Shown here piece by piece: positions 46,175 to 57,580 of a DNA stretch of 64,000 bases. Location: positions 38,111,053 through 38,175,052 of the forward strand of contig CM060732.1 in the NCBI GenBank assembly GCA_030704615.1, given 5' to 3'. Position 1 is the stretch's first letter. Every line of letters starts with the position of its first letter. The position numbers and the translations under genes are program-made. Source of the DNA: Takakia lepidozioides. Its lineage: Eukaryota > Streptophyta > Takakiopsida > Takakiales > Takakiaceae. The notes below the pieces were generated by a model. It made no database searches. It was not told where the DNA came from and worked only from the letters and a program-made list of their open reading frames with translations.

Positions 46175-48915
46175 CTACCTTGCATCCTCAATGCACCCAC
46201 ATTTGGCATACATGTCCACCAGGACAGGGTTCAGAATGACATCTAGTACAAATCCAGCTTTGACGATGTCACCATGGACCTCTTTCCCCTTTTCTAGAGC
46301 TCCTTGCCTTGCACACGCATTGAAAACACAAACAAACGTGATGTGGTTGGGTTTCACCCTTCGCACAGCAGTTGCTCACCAAACTGATTTAATGTAAACT
46401 CAGGGCAGGGATCCTACCTTTGAATAACATACAGAAGCAGAGAGGAAATGGAGAGTAATTGCACCCAACTCAACTAATCACACTAGTTCCTATGGTCAAT
46501 TGCATCTGCTACTCTCCGTAATCTGACAGGCATCACTTTTTTGCCTCGGTTGTCTCACCATTTACTGGGGTCAGCAGAGTATTCATCCCACAGTTTCTCC
46601 TCATATCTGTTACCTATTTTTGGATACTTTCCTGTTGTCACATTGGCAGTATCATGTCAGAGTCATTCCAAACAAGATTCACTCAACCAGCTAACTTGCA
46701 GAATTCAACATGGAAATTTAGGGCCAATTCTGATAAGAAGGAAAAATAGGGTGAAATATGTTGAAGAAGGTGCCTTCATTAGCAGTGCATGATTTTATCC
46801 ATTGTGCCGCTGCTGCGGCAGCTTCCAGTTGACCATCTGTTTCTTGTAGCTATCCTCCACAAGGAATCATAGGTAATCTGGAGCTTGAAATCCGGGCCTC
46901 TTGGATGAATCTGGACCCACAATCTATCCCTGCACTCCTTCAGCTATCCATGCCTGTGTACAAATCGTGAATACATCCTCAGCCTTGCTGCAGCTAGCAG
47001 CTGACACTGACGCCCTAACCCTGCCTACAGTAACATGTCAAAATCACTCCAAAACCACCATAAAGATTCACCAACGAGCTTCTCCTCATCTATGTTATCT
47101 GTTTTTGGATATTTTCTTGCTGCCACATCGGCAGTAACTTGTCAAAGTCACTCCTAACCACCACAGATCCACCCAACGAGCTTCTATCTGTTTGAGTTGA
47201 ACCCTTGTATCATCGTCAAAAGAAACTTACAAATCTCTCACCTTCCTCTATTCCATCTCTCTCACACAAATAGCCAGATTGTCATCCCTTGCTATCACAC
47301 TTGTGTTGATAACTAGCTAGACTCCTGCAAAATCAGCTGTGAATAACTATGGCCACTTCACAAAGAGACTACAGAGGAAAAGGCATTGGAGATGGAGAGA
47401 TAAAGATGGAGAAGACTAAGTGGCAGACTTGTCCATGGAGGAAAATACTCAACAAACCTCTTGGTTACTAAGAGACCTTCTCCACTTGTCAAACATGGAT
47501 GAGTTTGCCCTGAACCTCCCATGCCGACTGTTGCAGCCTGCGCACCACCTCCCGAATCTAGACGTATTCCTATTTGTGCGTAAGAATAACAAAAGGAACG
47601 AGAAGAGTTCGTGTGTGCCCCTTGGCCCGATTTGGAGACCCGAAAAATGGTATTTTCCAGTTTTGACGATTTCCCCATGCACCTCTTTGCCCTTCTCTAG
47701 GGCTGCCAGGCTTGCACGACACCACGTCTTGTTCAGCCATAGTGTTGAACACTCCCTTTGCATCCTAGATGCACCCACATTTTGCAAACATGTCCACCAG
47801 GGTGTTGTTCAAAATGAAATCTGGTACAATTCCAGCTCTGAAGATGTCGCCATGGACCTCTTTCCCCTTTTCCAGAGCTGCCAGGGCAGTGTTCAGAATG
47901 ACGTTTGGTACAATTCCAGCTCTGATGATATCCCCATGCACCTCTTTGCCCATGACCAGCTCTGCTACCTGCTGCTATGAGCTGCATTGTTCATGTTTGA
48001 ACTCAGTTAAGTCAGCCGCCAAAAGATCAAGTTGTTCTTCAGCAGCTTTCAGGTGTGATTGGGGCAGTCCTTGAAGCACCAAAATTCTGGCATTAACTAC
48101 CGTTGCACTACCCACATGAGGAGCTGCCCTCTCCTCAGCAGACTTGGCAGTCTTGCCGAGTCCAACTATCATCAGATGTAGGGTTTGTAGTTCATGTTCA
48201 GGCTCAACCACTCTGGTATGTAAAGGGCGAATTTTCTCAGTAGAATCCTTTTGCTGCACTGTCAATAGTTCAAGTGCCTCTTGTGCGTGACCTAGCTGAG
48301 CTAATCCAGCCATCATCCCATTCCATGAGATCACATCGCGCTTGGGCAATTTTGCAAACACTTCCCGTGCATCTCCACACCCCCGCATTTGCAATACATG
48401 TTGACGAGGGCGTTCTCCATACTGACATTTGACTGAAATCCAGCTCTAATGATGCCCTCATGGAGCTGTTTGCCTTGCTCTATCAACAATGGGCTGGAAC
48501 ATGCATTCAAAATGCACAAGAAAATGACCTTATCTACCTTCACACCTTCTCTTTGCATCAGATTCACTCGATTCACACAGTAAACTTATGCACCCGATTG
48601 TCAACCTCAATGCAGCTGTGCCCTGCCTCCTTTCTGACACCTTTGTCCTTCATCATTGCTCTCGCCTCTGTGGGATCACCCCACCTGCCAGCTGCAACCC
48701 CACACTTGGCATACATATCAACGAAAGTATTCTCCAGATTCAAATATGATTCTGTTCCAACATCGATCGCAGCATGGACCTCTTTTCCCTTTTCCAGGGC
48801 TGCCAGGCTTGCACATGCATTGAGAACGCAAATGAGCATGACTTTGTTGGGCAATACCCCTTGCTCAATCATTTGCTCATAGGTCGCAAGTGCATTTGGC
48901 TTTAAGCCTTTTGTT
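46175..48915 (-). pseudogene. Rearranged PLS-class PPR gene fragments
   Basis: Pentatricopeptide repeat pieces are scattered over 2.7 kb on the minus strand in several frames. Examples: NKVMLICVLNACASLAALEK then GKEVHAAI (48870-48700), an E-type C-terminal motif EARAMMKDKGVRKEAGHSCI (about 48650), KVIFLCILNACSSPLLIEQG (48540-48470), KRDVISWNGMMAGLAQLGHA (48350-48270), GKEVHGDIIRAGIVPNVILN (47950-47890), and KPNHITFVCVFNACARQGAL then EKGKEVHGDIVKAG (46355-46230). The GKEVH helix occurs five times. The E motif, normally at the protein end, directly follows a VDMYAKCG unit early in the order, so the pieces are deleted, repeated and shuffled. PPR proteins bind organelle RNA; this copy cannot be functional. 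Confidence 0.85.
46580..47205 (+). repeat. Diverged ~110-bp repeat units inside the CACTA element
   Basis: Words such as TTTTTGGATA, CACATTGGCAGTA or CACATCGGCAGTA, ATGTCAAAATCACTCC and CACCAACGAGCTTCT recur near 46618-46690, 47025-47100 and 47099-47190. Three partial units in the same orientation. This part has no recognised captured gene. Confidence 0.55.
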
Positions 48916-48937
48916 ACTCTTCACATCGTACATTGAG

Positions 48938-49048
48938 AAAAAGCCACACCTTGCGATTGCGGTTGTCCATTGTGAAGGTGGCCAGCCGCTTCCCATAGTA
49001 GTCAATGGCCACATCGTGCACCACATCTTCATGCCCCGATTCTAGGGT
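48938..49048 (-). pseudogene. SEC13: Captured N-terminal fragment of SEC13 (WD40 COPII coat/nucleoporin)
   Basis: On the minus strand the frame reads TLESGHEDVVHDVAIDYYGK, then RLATFTMDNRNRKVWLF. This is the start of the first WD40 blade of SEC13, where plant proteins have an ETGH.D..HDV..DYYGKR.AT pattern. SEC13 builds the outer COPII coat and the nuclear pore Y complex. Only about 37 codons are present; the frame then runs straight into the PPR sequence. Upstream, instead of a start region, are three tandem copies of a CGTCTCTCATGATCAGACTC-like unit. A captured exon-1 piece is the most likely explanation. Confidence 0.7.
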
Positions 49049-49084
49049 TTGAGTCCCTGTCCGCCCCCTATCCCACCAGCTCCG

Positions 49085-49255
49085 CTCGTAGTCTTTCATG
49101 ATCAGACTCGACACTAAAACAAAACAAACATAGCTCCGCCTTGATCGACGTCTCTCATGACCAGACTCGACACTATAAGAAAGCAAACACAGCTTCGTCC
49201 TTGTTTGTCGTCTCTCACGATCAAACTCGACACAAAGAAAACAAACAGATGGCAG
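49085..49255 (+). repeat. Three ~60-bp tandem units next to the SEC13 fragment
   Basis: Units around 49088, 49150 and 49209 share GTCTCTCATGACCAGACTCGAC-like text and AAACAAACA- or AAGCAAACA-like A-rich tracts. They form what would be the 5' leader of the captured SEC13 fragment on the minus strand. Confidence 0.65.
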
Positions 49256-49279
49256 GGGAGGAAAAAAAAACGTGAAGTC

Positions 49280-49680
49280 CCCTCTACTCACGATTGGATG
49301 GATGAATGTAGCGATAGATGGATGGATTTTGGGTTTTCCATCAATACATCCATCCATTCATTTGTTTTTCCATTTTTTGGCCATTCTAATTTCATCCATT
49401 CATCCAAAATGAATCTTTAAATGAGTTTCACTGTCAGTTCATCCAATACTGCCTGCTCAGCGTTTGCATTATTATTTGTTCCTATGTTCATCCAATAGTT
49501 GCCATCAAGGCGTTTATTGTATCATTCGTTCATACGTTCATCCAAAGCACAAAAGTTATGTTTGACTGCGACCTAGCAACCCTAAATTCAAGCACATTCA
49601 TCCTAATTCATCTTAGTTCACTCATCCTAAGTCATCCTAATCATTCATTCATCCATTCATTCCTTCATTCACAGGGTGTG
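49280..49680 (+). repeat. ATCC/CATT simple-sequence rich stretch
   Basis: Imperfect ATCCATTC/GATGGATG words dominate, including hairpin-forming GGATGGATT/CATCCATCC pairs near 49300-49360. Low complexity, no coding. Confidence 0.6.
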
Positions 49681-50233
49681 GCTTAGTGCCCGCGAGCAAT
49701 GATATGTTGACATGTCGTCATTTGCAATCACATCCTGCATCCGTTTCATCCATTTATGTTTGCATCGTCCACGTAGACACTCCTTGGGCAACTGGCAATC
49801 ACCACGTGCAGTCGTGAATACTGACAGTCATACATTCCCATGCCCACGTCATCCTGTTGCAGTTTTGGCCATGACTCCTAGTCGTATCTACCATCTTCCC
49901 CTATCTGGTCAAACGTGTTTGACCACAGATCCTGACGTGGCGGAGGTACAAGGTGGCATATACGACTTTTGGTGGTCACAAATGGCAACCGGGATTGCCC
50001 CCTTGCATTTTGTAGACATATATGCTACGACTGGGCAAATGTGGCAGACGTTAAAGCCGGGATCTGTTGTAGTGGCCCTAGAGCATTTCTGCAAGGAGGA
50101 TGATAAAGTGATCATCTACCATGTGCACCAGTCTGTCTCGGTTACCAATATAGGCACCGGTACTCTTTTTCTCTCTTAGACAACATACCTGATACCTAGA
50201 TCAGCATAAAAACAAGTTCAGGTTGATCTCGTA

Positions 50234-51810
50234 CCGTAGCCTCGTATACGGTTGGGTAGAAATTTGCCCAATAATTATTATTTTTCTCTTTGAACGGTTG
50301 GGCAATATCACATTAAGATATCTTATTTGGGCAATCCAGTTATGAAGTTTATAATAATTTAGACAAGTCATGAGCCAAATATGTATTAATTGGGCAAAGA
50401 GTCAGTGAGTAATGAATTATCAAACCTACCAACTAGTCTTAAATAATTTATCTGATTTGAAATAAATTAGGTAGCACTGAGCCAGCTAAATTGGTCCTAT
50501 AGGGTATCGACCGCTGCTGCTGGAAAACTACCATCAACTTGGGAGCATGAAGGAAAACTCATGGCTTTTAGGGTTGCATATTTGGTCAGAATGTATAATA
50601 TTCCGTCAAGTTTGGTTATCAACACATATCAAACTGGAATTCATTTAGTTCCCATGGGTGGAGAAAGAACATGGGAGAAAAAGGGGCAAAAGACATTCAT
50701 GTTATTGGTGTTGAAGATAAAAGACAGATCACAACTTGTGTCTCATCCTCGGCCAATGGGAATATGCTCCCACTACAACTTGTTTTCAAAGGGAAAACAT
50801 CACGAAGTCTTCCTTCTAGCCAATGTAGTAAAGACTGTGTGGCCGCAGGTTTTCACTTAACCATTTTTAATAACCATTGGTCCAATGTAGATATGTGTAA
50901 GCAATTTGTGCAATTCGTGTTGGTTCCTTATTATTGCACGATGGTTAAGGACCTGGGGCTTGGCTCTAGTCAGAAGATGATATGGCTTCTGGATTGTTGG
51001 TCTGCCCACAAATCGAAGGATTTTTTAGATTGGATGAAAGCTGAACATCCGAAGATCTGCGTTCTTTTTGTGCCTGCAAATTGTACCAGCAAGCTACAAC
51101 CTATAGATGTCATCCTTCAAAGACCTCTTAAGCATGTTTTCAAAATGCAGTATTCAGAATGGAGTTCCGCTCAAGTTCGACAACAACTTAAAAGAGAAGT
51201 TGCTCCCAAAGACGTTCGACTTGATCTTTCTGTGAAAAACTTAAAAAACCTGGTTTGTGGTTGGTTATTACAGTCATGGAAAGATGTGGCGAGGATGGAG
51301 GGTATGATTAGAAAAGGCTGGTCAGCCTACGGACTGCTGAGACCTTTTGACGTTGAGTTTCAGAACGAGGCCATTGAATGTAATGCAACCTCTTCTTTAT
51401 TTAACATAGCTCTATCAGATTTGTCTATTAGAGACTCAATCTATTGGTACTGAATCTGAATTAGTGGTAGTTGAAGAAGAACTAGCTGAAGATGTTTCTG
51501 AAGTAATGATTGAGTGTCTCTCAATTTTCTCTCAGTTTTTTGGACCGAGCTTATGAAAAAGTAGGTTGATTTTGATTTCTTGTCATAGCCTATAGATTGA
51601 CAGTAATCAGAACTATCACGATGTACTTCTATGAATCAAGATAATTTCAAAACATATTTAATCATAATTTTCAAGATTTGGGCATTTTTTGATGAAAATT
51701 TATAATTTCAGCAATTGTTTTCAATAATTTTGCATGATTGGACTATTAAGTTCTGAATTTTATAAATCCTTAAATAATCATTTTCTGCCCAACCGTATAA
51801 GAGGCTACGG
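50234..51810 (+). mobile_element. pogo/Tigger-like DNA transposon with intact inverted repeats and TA duplication
   Basis: The left end CCGTAGCCTCGTATACGG (50234) followed by TTGGG and the right end read backwards, CCGTAGCCTCTTATACGG followed by TTGGG, form ~28-bp terminal inverted repeats. TA stands on each side (50232-50233 and 51811-51812), the target duplication of the Tc1/mariner/pogo group. The 1.58-kb element encodes only the C-terminal DDE part of a transposase. The normal N-terminal DNA-binding domains are missing, so it has been internally deleted as well as mutated. Confidence 0.88.
50561..51540 (+). pseudogene. pogo-type DDE transposase, broken
   Basis: Frame 2 (50561-50690) reads YNIPSSLVINTYQTGIHLVP and then frame 1 (50671-51453) gives VEDKRQITTCVSSSANGNML, MIWLLDCWSAHKSKDFLDWM, PANCTSKLQPIDVILQRPLK and MIRKGWSAYGLLRPFDVEF. 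This is the DDE_1 catalytic core of pogo/Tigger-like transposases. The second Asp (LLDCWSAH) and third Asp (QPID) remain, but the first, normally N-x-DQTG, is Tyr here (NTYQTG). Frameshifts lie near 50680 and 51430; the acidic C-terminal tail continues in another frame (SELVVVEEELAEDVSE). The protein would not cut DNA. Confidence 0.9.
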
Positions 51811-52940
51811 TAATACTCTGGGTAGCTGAAACTGCTCGAGGATATATCATATCCAATGTTTGCAGGCACGATCAAAGATGATAGTGGCCGAAGCTATAAC
51901 CAAAATGTACAAAAATAATGATTTCCTGTCCAACATCGGTGGTTTCGTTTACCACACATCCTTAGCACGCCATCATGTAAGTGGATTTCTAATATTTATT
52001 AACTTTCTATACTATTGATTTGATCTTCTTGATAATTAACCATGTTTAATACTATATAGGATTATGTGGTCTTACAAAAAAAACAATTATGCTTTATATT
52101 GACTTTGGCTTATGTTTTATGTGCAGGTGACAATGGGTTGGTTAGTTGCACCATTGGTGGCTCATATAACTCCTTGGGTATGGTGGAAATTGCCCAAAAG
52201 AAATAGCAATCATTCATGTATTATTTACATTGCCAATCCAGTTTGTATGTTTTGTCCTCAATAGATTCAGGATTATATTCATGCAATCTCTGGGCGTAAG
52301 TATTTGCTATTGACAGCTCCAGTTACAGTACCGTTAGGGGCATCATCAAGTGCACCATCAGGTACTGCTGCATTTACTCAATCCAAAGAAGATGTGTCAC
52401 ATTTTCCATACAGTCGTGTTGTAGAGGCGGCGTAACCATCTACAAGCGATCGTTGACGCCCTCGTGATACCTCATACGTTGAGTTATAGCTTCCTCATAA
52501 ATATCTTAGATGTCAACGATGTAGTGTCGATTTGATGAGGAGTGTAGGTCAACGTGAGGATGTTGTTTTATCTGATCCACACAAAAAACCAAGCGTGGAT
52601 ACTAGAGAGTGTTTTAGGGGTGGACTCCAGCTTTAGCTACCATGGATAAAGAGGAATATACATATGCCCATGAAACTCTTGCAAGACGATAGGTAATAAC
52701 CAATGAGATTGTGGAGAATGAGCTTATCACCCTTTTGCCTTCTTTAGGTGCCAACTTTTCAGGTTTGAATACAGCTGTCATAGAGACATATTTTAAGGTC
52801 AAAGCCCTACCAGATTGGGAGCGGTGGGATTACTTGGATTCATTACTTGACGATGATACTGTTATCACCATGTCTTTTGAGCAATTGCAAGGTGCGGTTT
52901 CAAGGACGCTCGCCCAACATTTTCTCCTCTCAAGAGAGAG
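51811..52940 (+). other. Possible exons of an unidentified gene or retroelement
   Basis: A block ending ARHH followed by GTAAGT (about 51978) and a matching acceptor TGTGCAG before GTGACAATGGGTTGG (about 52128) looks like an exon-intron-exon set. A later ORF (52711-53061, start MENELITLLPSLGANFSGLN) resembles in style retroelement Gag text but I cannot name it. No domain is certain. Confidence 0.3.
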
Positions 52941-52954
52941 AGAGAGAGAGAAGA

Positions 52955-53032
52955 CTCCGGCCAAAGCCGGCGTAACTAAGAGCCACTTCGCCTTATGGCT
53001 ACTGCCCCCTTTCGAGGGTGGGCCCTATAAAG
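52955..53032 (+). repeat. Copy of the 3'-end module of the LINE at 63.5-63.9 kb
   Basis: GACTCCGGCCAAAGCCGGCG through CCCCCTTTCGAGGGTGGGCC matches 63772-63848 at most positions. Both contain a GC hairpin (CCGGC/GCCGG) and a CCCC/GGGG hairpin. Here the poly(A) end is missing and a (GA)n run precedes it. Confidence 0.75.
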
Positions 53033-53112
53033 AGAACATGTGTCCAGGGGACACCAGGTAACCAGGAGGAGGTAGTAAATAGGGTAGCGGTGCCTAGGGT
53101 ATCTGGGGTACC

Positions 53113-53800
53113 CTAGGATGCCGCAGAGGGGTTGGACTCGAGTTGTCGCTTATTGGTGATGATGGCAGTGAGGGAGCGGAGCTCAGTGAGGTGGATGGCT
53201 TTAAAGCATTTGTGGATCGGGGGGATAGGGATTTTAAGATTGTCGTGTAACGCGTTTATACTGGCGGTGTGAATCCCACCTCTAGTACCGGCTATGATAA
53301 TTGATAGGAGGCCGGTGCGCCATCCACGCTGGCGGATGGCGAGGATGAGGGGGGCATATTTTTGTCGTTTCTCTAGGGTGGAGGGCTGGGTATCGGTCAT
53401 TACAGTATGTGAATTCAACGAAGTGAATGGTTAATTCTGGGGAAGGGGAAGTGGGTAGGGGGGCTTTGATGGGTAAGCCTTGGACAAGTAGGATATCCGG
53501 GCAGAGCCAAGAGGGACAGATGCAAGATGAGTGATGACAAGTACACGGAAGTATCTCGTGAGGGACAGTGTGGTCAGGGGGTTGGCCTTGGTAGGTACCA
53601 GCATTGATGAGTGAGAACCATCTGGTTTCTGATCTGGACATGAGAAGTTTATGGATGTGCCAGACTGCGTGATTATGGCGAGTGACGCGGAGACCATGTA
53701 TAACGGGGTGAGTACACTAACTAAGGAGGTAGGGCTAGGTGTCACGTACTGTATGTGTATGTGAGCATAATGGGCAGTTGGGGAATGGGAATAGGCGTGG
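53113..53800 (-). pseudogene. LINE ORF2 C-terminal region
   Basis: Minus-strand frames give FPFPNCPLCSHTYS (Cys-x2-Cys of a zinc finger, about 53765), MSRSETRWFSLINAGTYQGQ (53641) and LEKRQKYAPLILAIRQRGWR, then IIAGTRGGIHTASINALHDN (53370-53250). The last part is the conserved C-terminal tail of LINEs of this type. The stop at 53113 fits the end of ORF2, next to the hairpin 3' region. At least two frameshifts occur. Confidence 0.7.
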
Positions 53801-54057
53801 CCAGAAGATGTGTTTGCGTTGGTGTCCCATGTATTGGGCGTAACGAAATCTGAGTGTTTGTCAGATTTGCGCGTCGGTGACAGTCTCGGTGCACCAGAAG
53901 TAGTTTGACAATTTGTGGTGAAGAATTGTAGATTGTGTCCATTTTTGGATATGGGCTTTGGTATGGCTGGTAGAGGCTGAGCTTGTTTGTGTGCCTCGCA
54001 TAAGTGGATTTTAGGTTATGTATGGGCTTGGTAGTAGGGGTCATGGTACTGGGTAAA

Positions 54058-54560
54058 TTAGCCAGAATGGGTAAGTGAGAGCAATATGGATGGGGCCGGC
54101 CGTAGGGTCCAGTGGGGGTTGGGCGGCCCCTGCCTGGGCGAGGCGGTCTGCATTTTCGTTACCGGTGATACCAGTGTGGGAGCGAACTTTGAGAAAGTGT
54201 ATGGGGTGATTAGTGGAAGCCGCACGGTTAAAGATAGCTCCAATGAGGTTCCGGTCTGGGTGATGAAGGTGGCAGGAGGGGCTAGAGAGATGGTTGCGAA
54301 GAAGAAATAGTGAGATAAGGTTGTCGATGAAAATGTAGTATGGGGGGGAGAAGGAGGGCAGCTAGGAGAGTGCTTCAAAGATTGCCATAAGCTCAGCGTG
54401 TAATATAGTGGCTGGGCCTGGAAGTTTAAGAGCTACCCCACGGTTATTAGCAGCATGAAAAATACCGTAGCCAGCGTTAGAGCCAGATTGGGAGCTATCT
54501 GTGTAGTGGGAGTATGAGGAAGAGAATTTGAGCGGCAGACGTAGATGTGAGACCGGTGGG
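54058..54560 (-). pseudogene. LINE RNase H domain
   Basis: The minus strand reads SSYSHYTDSSQSGSNAGYGI with catalytic Asp (54497-54499), then LPGPATILHAELMAIFEALS with the catalytic Glu. After a frameshift it continues YIFIDNLISLFLLRNHL and VRSHTGITGNENADRLAQAG, which supply the remaining Asp and His-containing motifs. RNase H removes the RNA strand after reverse transcription. All acidic residues can be seen, but the stop at 54362 and the frameshift break the domain. Confidence 0.85.
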
Positions 54561-56120
54561 TCAGTAGGGGGCGGGAGAGAGGTAGGAGAAGGGCGCGGTA
54601 GCGCCCTTATCCAGGCCTTGCTTGGGTTGACTCTGGGAAACAAGGTGGGTAAGGAGCAAGATGTAGAGGGAAGAGGATGTGTGTTGGGGGTAATTGAGAC
54701 TTTCATCCCCCATGTGCGTACGAGTAAGTGGTGTAAGGTAGAGGGGAGGGTGATGAGCATGGAGGTGGGATAGGTGTGTTGGACAAGTAGCAGTGACGTA
54801 GTGGTGGGTTCTAAGCGTCGGAGGTATTTAGAGAAGGGGAGGTTGTGTTCGTATAGTAGCTGGTTTGGTTCAAAGGTGGCTAGAAGGGTGACGCCGTGAG
54901 GGAGTTGTAGAAGGGGGTGGGGGTTGTTTGGAGGCCTCTGATGTGTAAGTAGGAGAATAGTACAGGCAGAGGGGGAGGAGTGAGCAGCAGTACGAGCCCA
55001 TTGGAGGGCTTCTTGTATTTGGGAGTCAGGAGGGTGAGCAAAGCCACGACCGGACCACCTGTGCTGGGTGGCAAGACTAGTGGCGCCAAAGATGCAGTCT
55101 CTATGGTGTGGGCTAGCATATGAGGTAAGTTCCATTGGGCACGTGAGTGGGCTAGAGTAGTAGGAGTGAGTAAGTTGGAAGGAGGAGATTAGGAGGCTAG
55201 ACAGTTCTCTGGGGATTGTACTGTGAGTGTGTGCTTGTATTAGTTTGGATTGGACGCGGGGTTTTTTGGAAGGGACTTAAGGTAACGGTCTAATAGCCAA
55301 TAGATTTAAGTAATGAAATCTTGTCTGGGTGGCAGTATCTGATATGCCTGTGGGTTAGGAGTAGAGTATTTATGCCAAAGCCACGCTAGCCGATCACGCC
55401 AATGTATCGGCCGTTGTGGGCATGGATTTTTGACCGCTGAGGGCCTTGATAGATTAAGGTAGAGTCATGGGCAATGTCTTTATCATGGTTACATTCGGTA
55501 GTGTTGATGTGAGGAATGGCGAGCGGGTAAGGAATGTTGCGGGTGTTTGTGAGTTGTGCCTAGGAGACATGTTGCTGGTGAATGTATGTCAGGTAGTTAA
55601 TGTTGGTACGTTTATGGAACGCATAAGCAGGGCGAGGTTGTGGATGGGGTCACAGTCGTCGTGTGAACCAAAGAGGTCATCCTCAATTTGCCAAGTGTTG
55701 TCATTTGAGGAAAAACCGGCTCATTTGCATAGGTAGTACGTATCCAGACATGTAGCGCCAAACGCGTCAGTTGATGTCTGGGTTCTGACCCCGAGAATGT
55801 CTTCAATAATGAAGGCGATGGAGTTGTTAGGATCGGCACTATAAGTGGGAGAACACGGCGGGGGGGATGGGGGATTTTGTCTACCTTAGTGTTGTAAGAA
55901 GCAGGGGAGAGAGTGGGGGAGGTTTGAGTGCGCGAGAGAAGGGGTGGTGGTGGGCTGACAGGGTTATGACTAGGGGCGGTATGGGTATGCGGTGAGGAGT
56001 AGGAGGGGGAGGGGGCTGTGGCGCAGGGGAGAGTGTCGATGGTACCGGTATCCTCGGTATGAGAGGATTTAAGCGTTTGTAGGATAGAGGGGGCAGGGGC
56101 GGTACGAAAGGCGGGGAGTA
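54561..56120 (-). pseudogene. LINE ORF2 linker between RT and RNase H
   Basis: The open frame from 55135 runs into RNase H and includes LLATFEPNQLLYEHNLPFSK and MKVSITPNTHPLPSTSCSLP. From 55135 up to 56120 the frames are broken and Pro- and Ser-rich. The stretch is GT-rich on the + strand, as the whole LINE is, which reflects a C-rich coding strand. No independent gene is supported. Confidence 0.55.
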
Positions 56121-56124
56121 GATC

Positions 56125-57580
56125 CTACGGACTGTGGGGGAAAAGAAGACAGGGTAGGTCACATTCAAGGAAACATGAGGCCGATGGGTGGCAGAATAGG
56201 GTATGGAGGTGGTTAAGGAATCTGCAGGTTTTGGAAGTGGCTCTGGAATGTTTAAGGGTGAATTCTACGGGGGTCAAGAGGTGGTTGCCGGTGGCGGTGG
56301 TGAGCTGGGTGAGGGTCGTGATGTGTCGTCCTTTGAAATATTTGATGATAAGTATTTTTTGGCGGGGGAACTTGCGTTCGAATTGGGAGAGGAAAGGGCT
56401 AGTATGCCAGGCCTGTTCGAGGGGAGATATGGATTTGGGATAATGAGGGAGATCGGTTTGCACACTGGTTTTCAACTGGCGGAGTATGAATAAGGAGCGG
56501 GCGGTAGGGGAATGGAGACAAGACTGTGAGTGGAGGAAAGGTAGTGAGTGAAGTCCATTATACTTGGAGGCCAGGTGTTTGAGTAGCCCACTGTAGATGA
56601 GACCTAGACGACCCGGGTCGTTGAGGGCTTCGAGTAGTTGGGAGCCAAAAGTGCGCGAGTATGATATTATTAAGGGACTAGTACCGATGCCATAGCTATC
56701 CGTGGGGAGTTGAGTAAGAGCATTGGGAGTGCTAGTGGGGAGACCACAAATGGGCTTAGTGAGTTGGATGATTTGTCTATCGATTTGGATGATGTCAGGG
56801 AGGGAGAAGGGAGCCGCATGGAAGGAGTATTGGACTTGTGGTTTTAGGACAGATTCTATGTGAGAGAGTTTGTGCTCAAGGATGGCAAGGTCAACCGCAT
56901 AAGCGGCAGCAAAAATTTCGTTTGAGGAAGTTTTGTATTGGTATCCAAGTTTGTCGTGTGCAATCCATCTGAGCAAGGGTTCAAGGAAAATGATAAAGAG
57001 GTAAGGACTAAGGGTGTCGCCTTGGATAGTGCCTCGTAGAATCGGGATGAGAGGGGTTGAACCATAATATAAGCTTGTATATTCCGTGGAGCTGTTAGTG
57101 TAAATATTACCGATGAGTTGTATAGCGTCTGATGGGTAGCCTAGGTCTGTCATAATGGCGAGTAGACGCGGGTGGTCTAAGGCGCCGAAAGCATTTTTGA
57201 AGTCGATATATAGGAGATATATATCTTGTTTTGTGAGTTTGGCGTCCTCTAGGCGGATAACACATATTGTATTTGTCTGGTAGTGCTACGTGTGGCGCGG
57301 AAGCCTTCTTGCGGGTCACTAGGAATGCGGGGTGGTGTTCACCACAGTTGACCACATCTTGGTAAGGATGCTGGTAAATAGTTTATAGATAGTGTTAGCG
57401 AGAGCAATGGGTCTGTAATTGCTAAGGTCCGTAGGGTCGCCTTTCTTGAAGAGGAGAATGGTGCAGCTATGCTTCCATGTGTGCGGGATCCGGCGGAGTT
57501 GGTAGCAAAGTTTAAAAAATTTGAAGAGTGGCTTTTTTAGCGTCTCTGCCCAGCTTGGAGAGGGCAGCAATCAAGCTAGG
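56125..57580 (-). pseudogene. LINE reverse transcriptase domain
   Basis: Minus-strand reading order: TWKHSCTILLFKKGDPTDLS then NYRPIALANTIYKLFTSILT (57490-57380), GFRATRSTTRQIQY (57300s), YIDFKNAFGALDHPRLLAIM (57210-57150), then YPSDAIQLIGNIYTNSSTEY, PILRGTIQGDTLSPYLFIIF and AAAYAVDLAIL. The usual YADD catalytic box is YAVD here (56890-56901), so one of the two metal-binding Asp residues is lost. Frameshifts near 57150-57330 separate the N-terminal part. The domain style (RGTIQGDTLSPYLF) is common in LINEs of algae and non-seed plants, as I remember them. Confidence 0.9.

Larger units (their letters stand above)
44253..50074. mobile_element. Pack-CACTA: non-autonomous CACTA transposon carrying host gene fragments
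   Basis: The left end CACTACAACAGATTCCGGC (44253) followed by TTTTACGTCT matches the right end read backwards, CACTACAACAGATCCCGGC followed by TTTAACGTCT, with 27 of 29 bases identical. GCC stands directly outside both ends (44250-44252 and 50075-50077), the 3-bp target duplication expected of CACTA elements. Subterminal words such as CAGTCGTAT and GGCATATACGACTT recur near both ends. The 5.8-kb interior has no transposase that I can see but holds fragments of three unrelated host genes on the minus strand: SEC13, PPR and RING-H2-like. It is therefore a gene-capturing CACTA element mobilised by another copy's transposase. Confidence 0.9.

Noticed and set aside
54086..54773. Plus-strand ORFs within the LINE
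   Set aside because: They are the reverse strand of the RNase H and linker regions.
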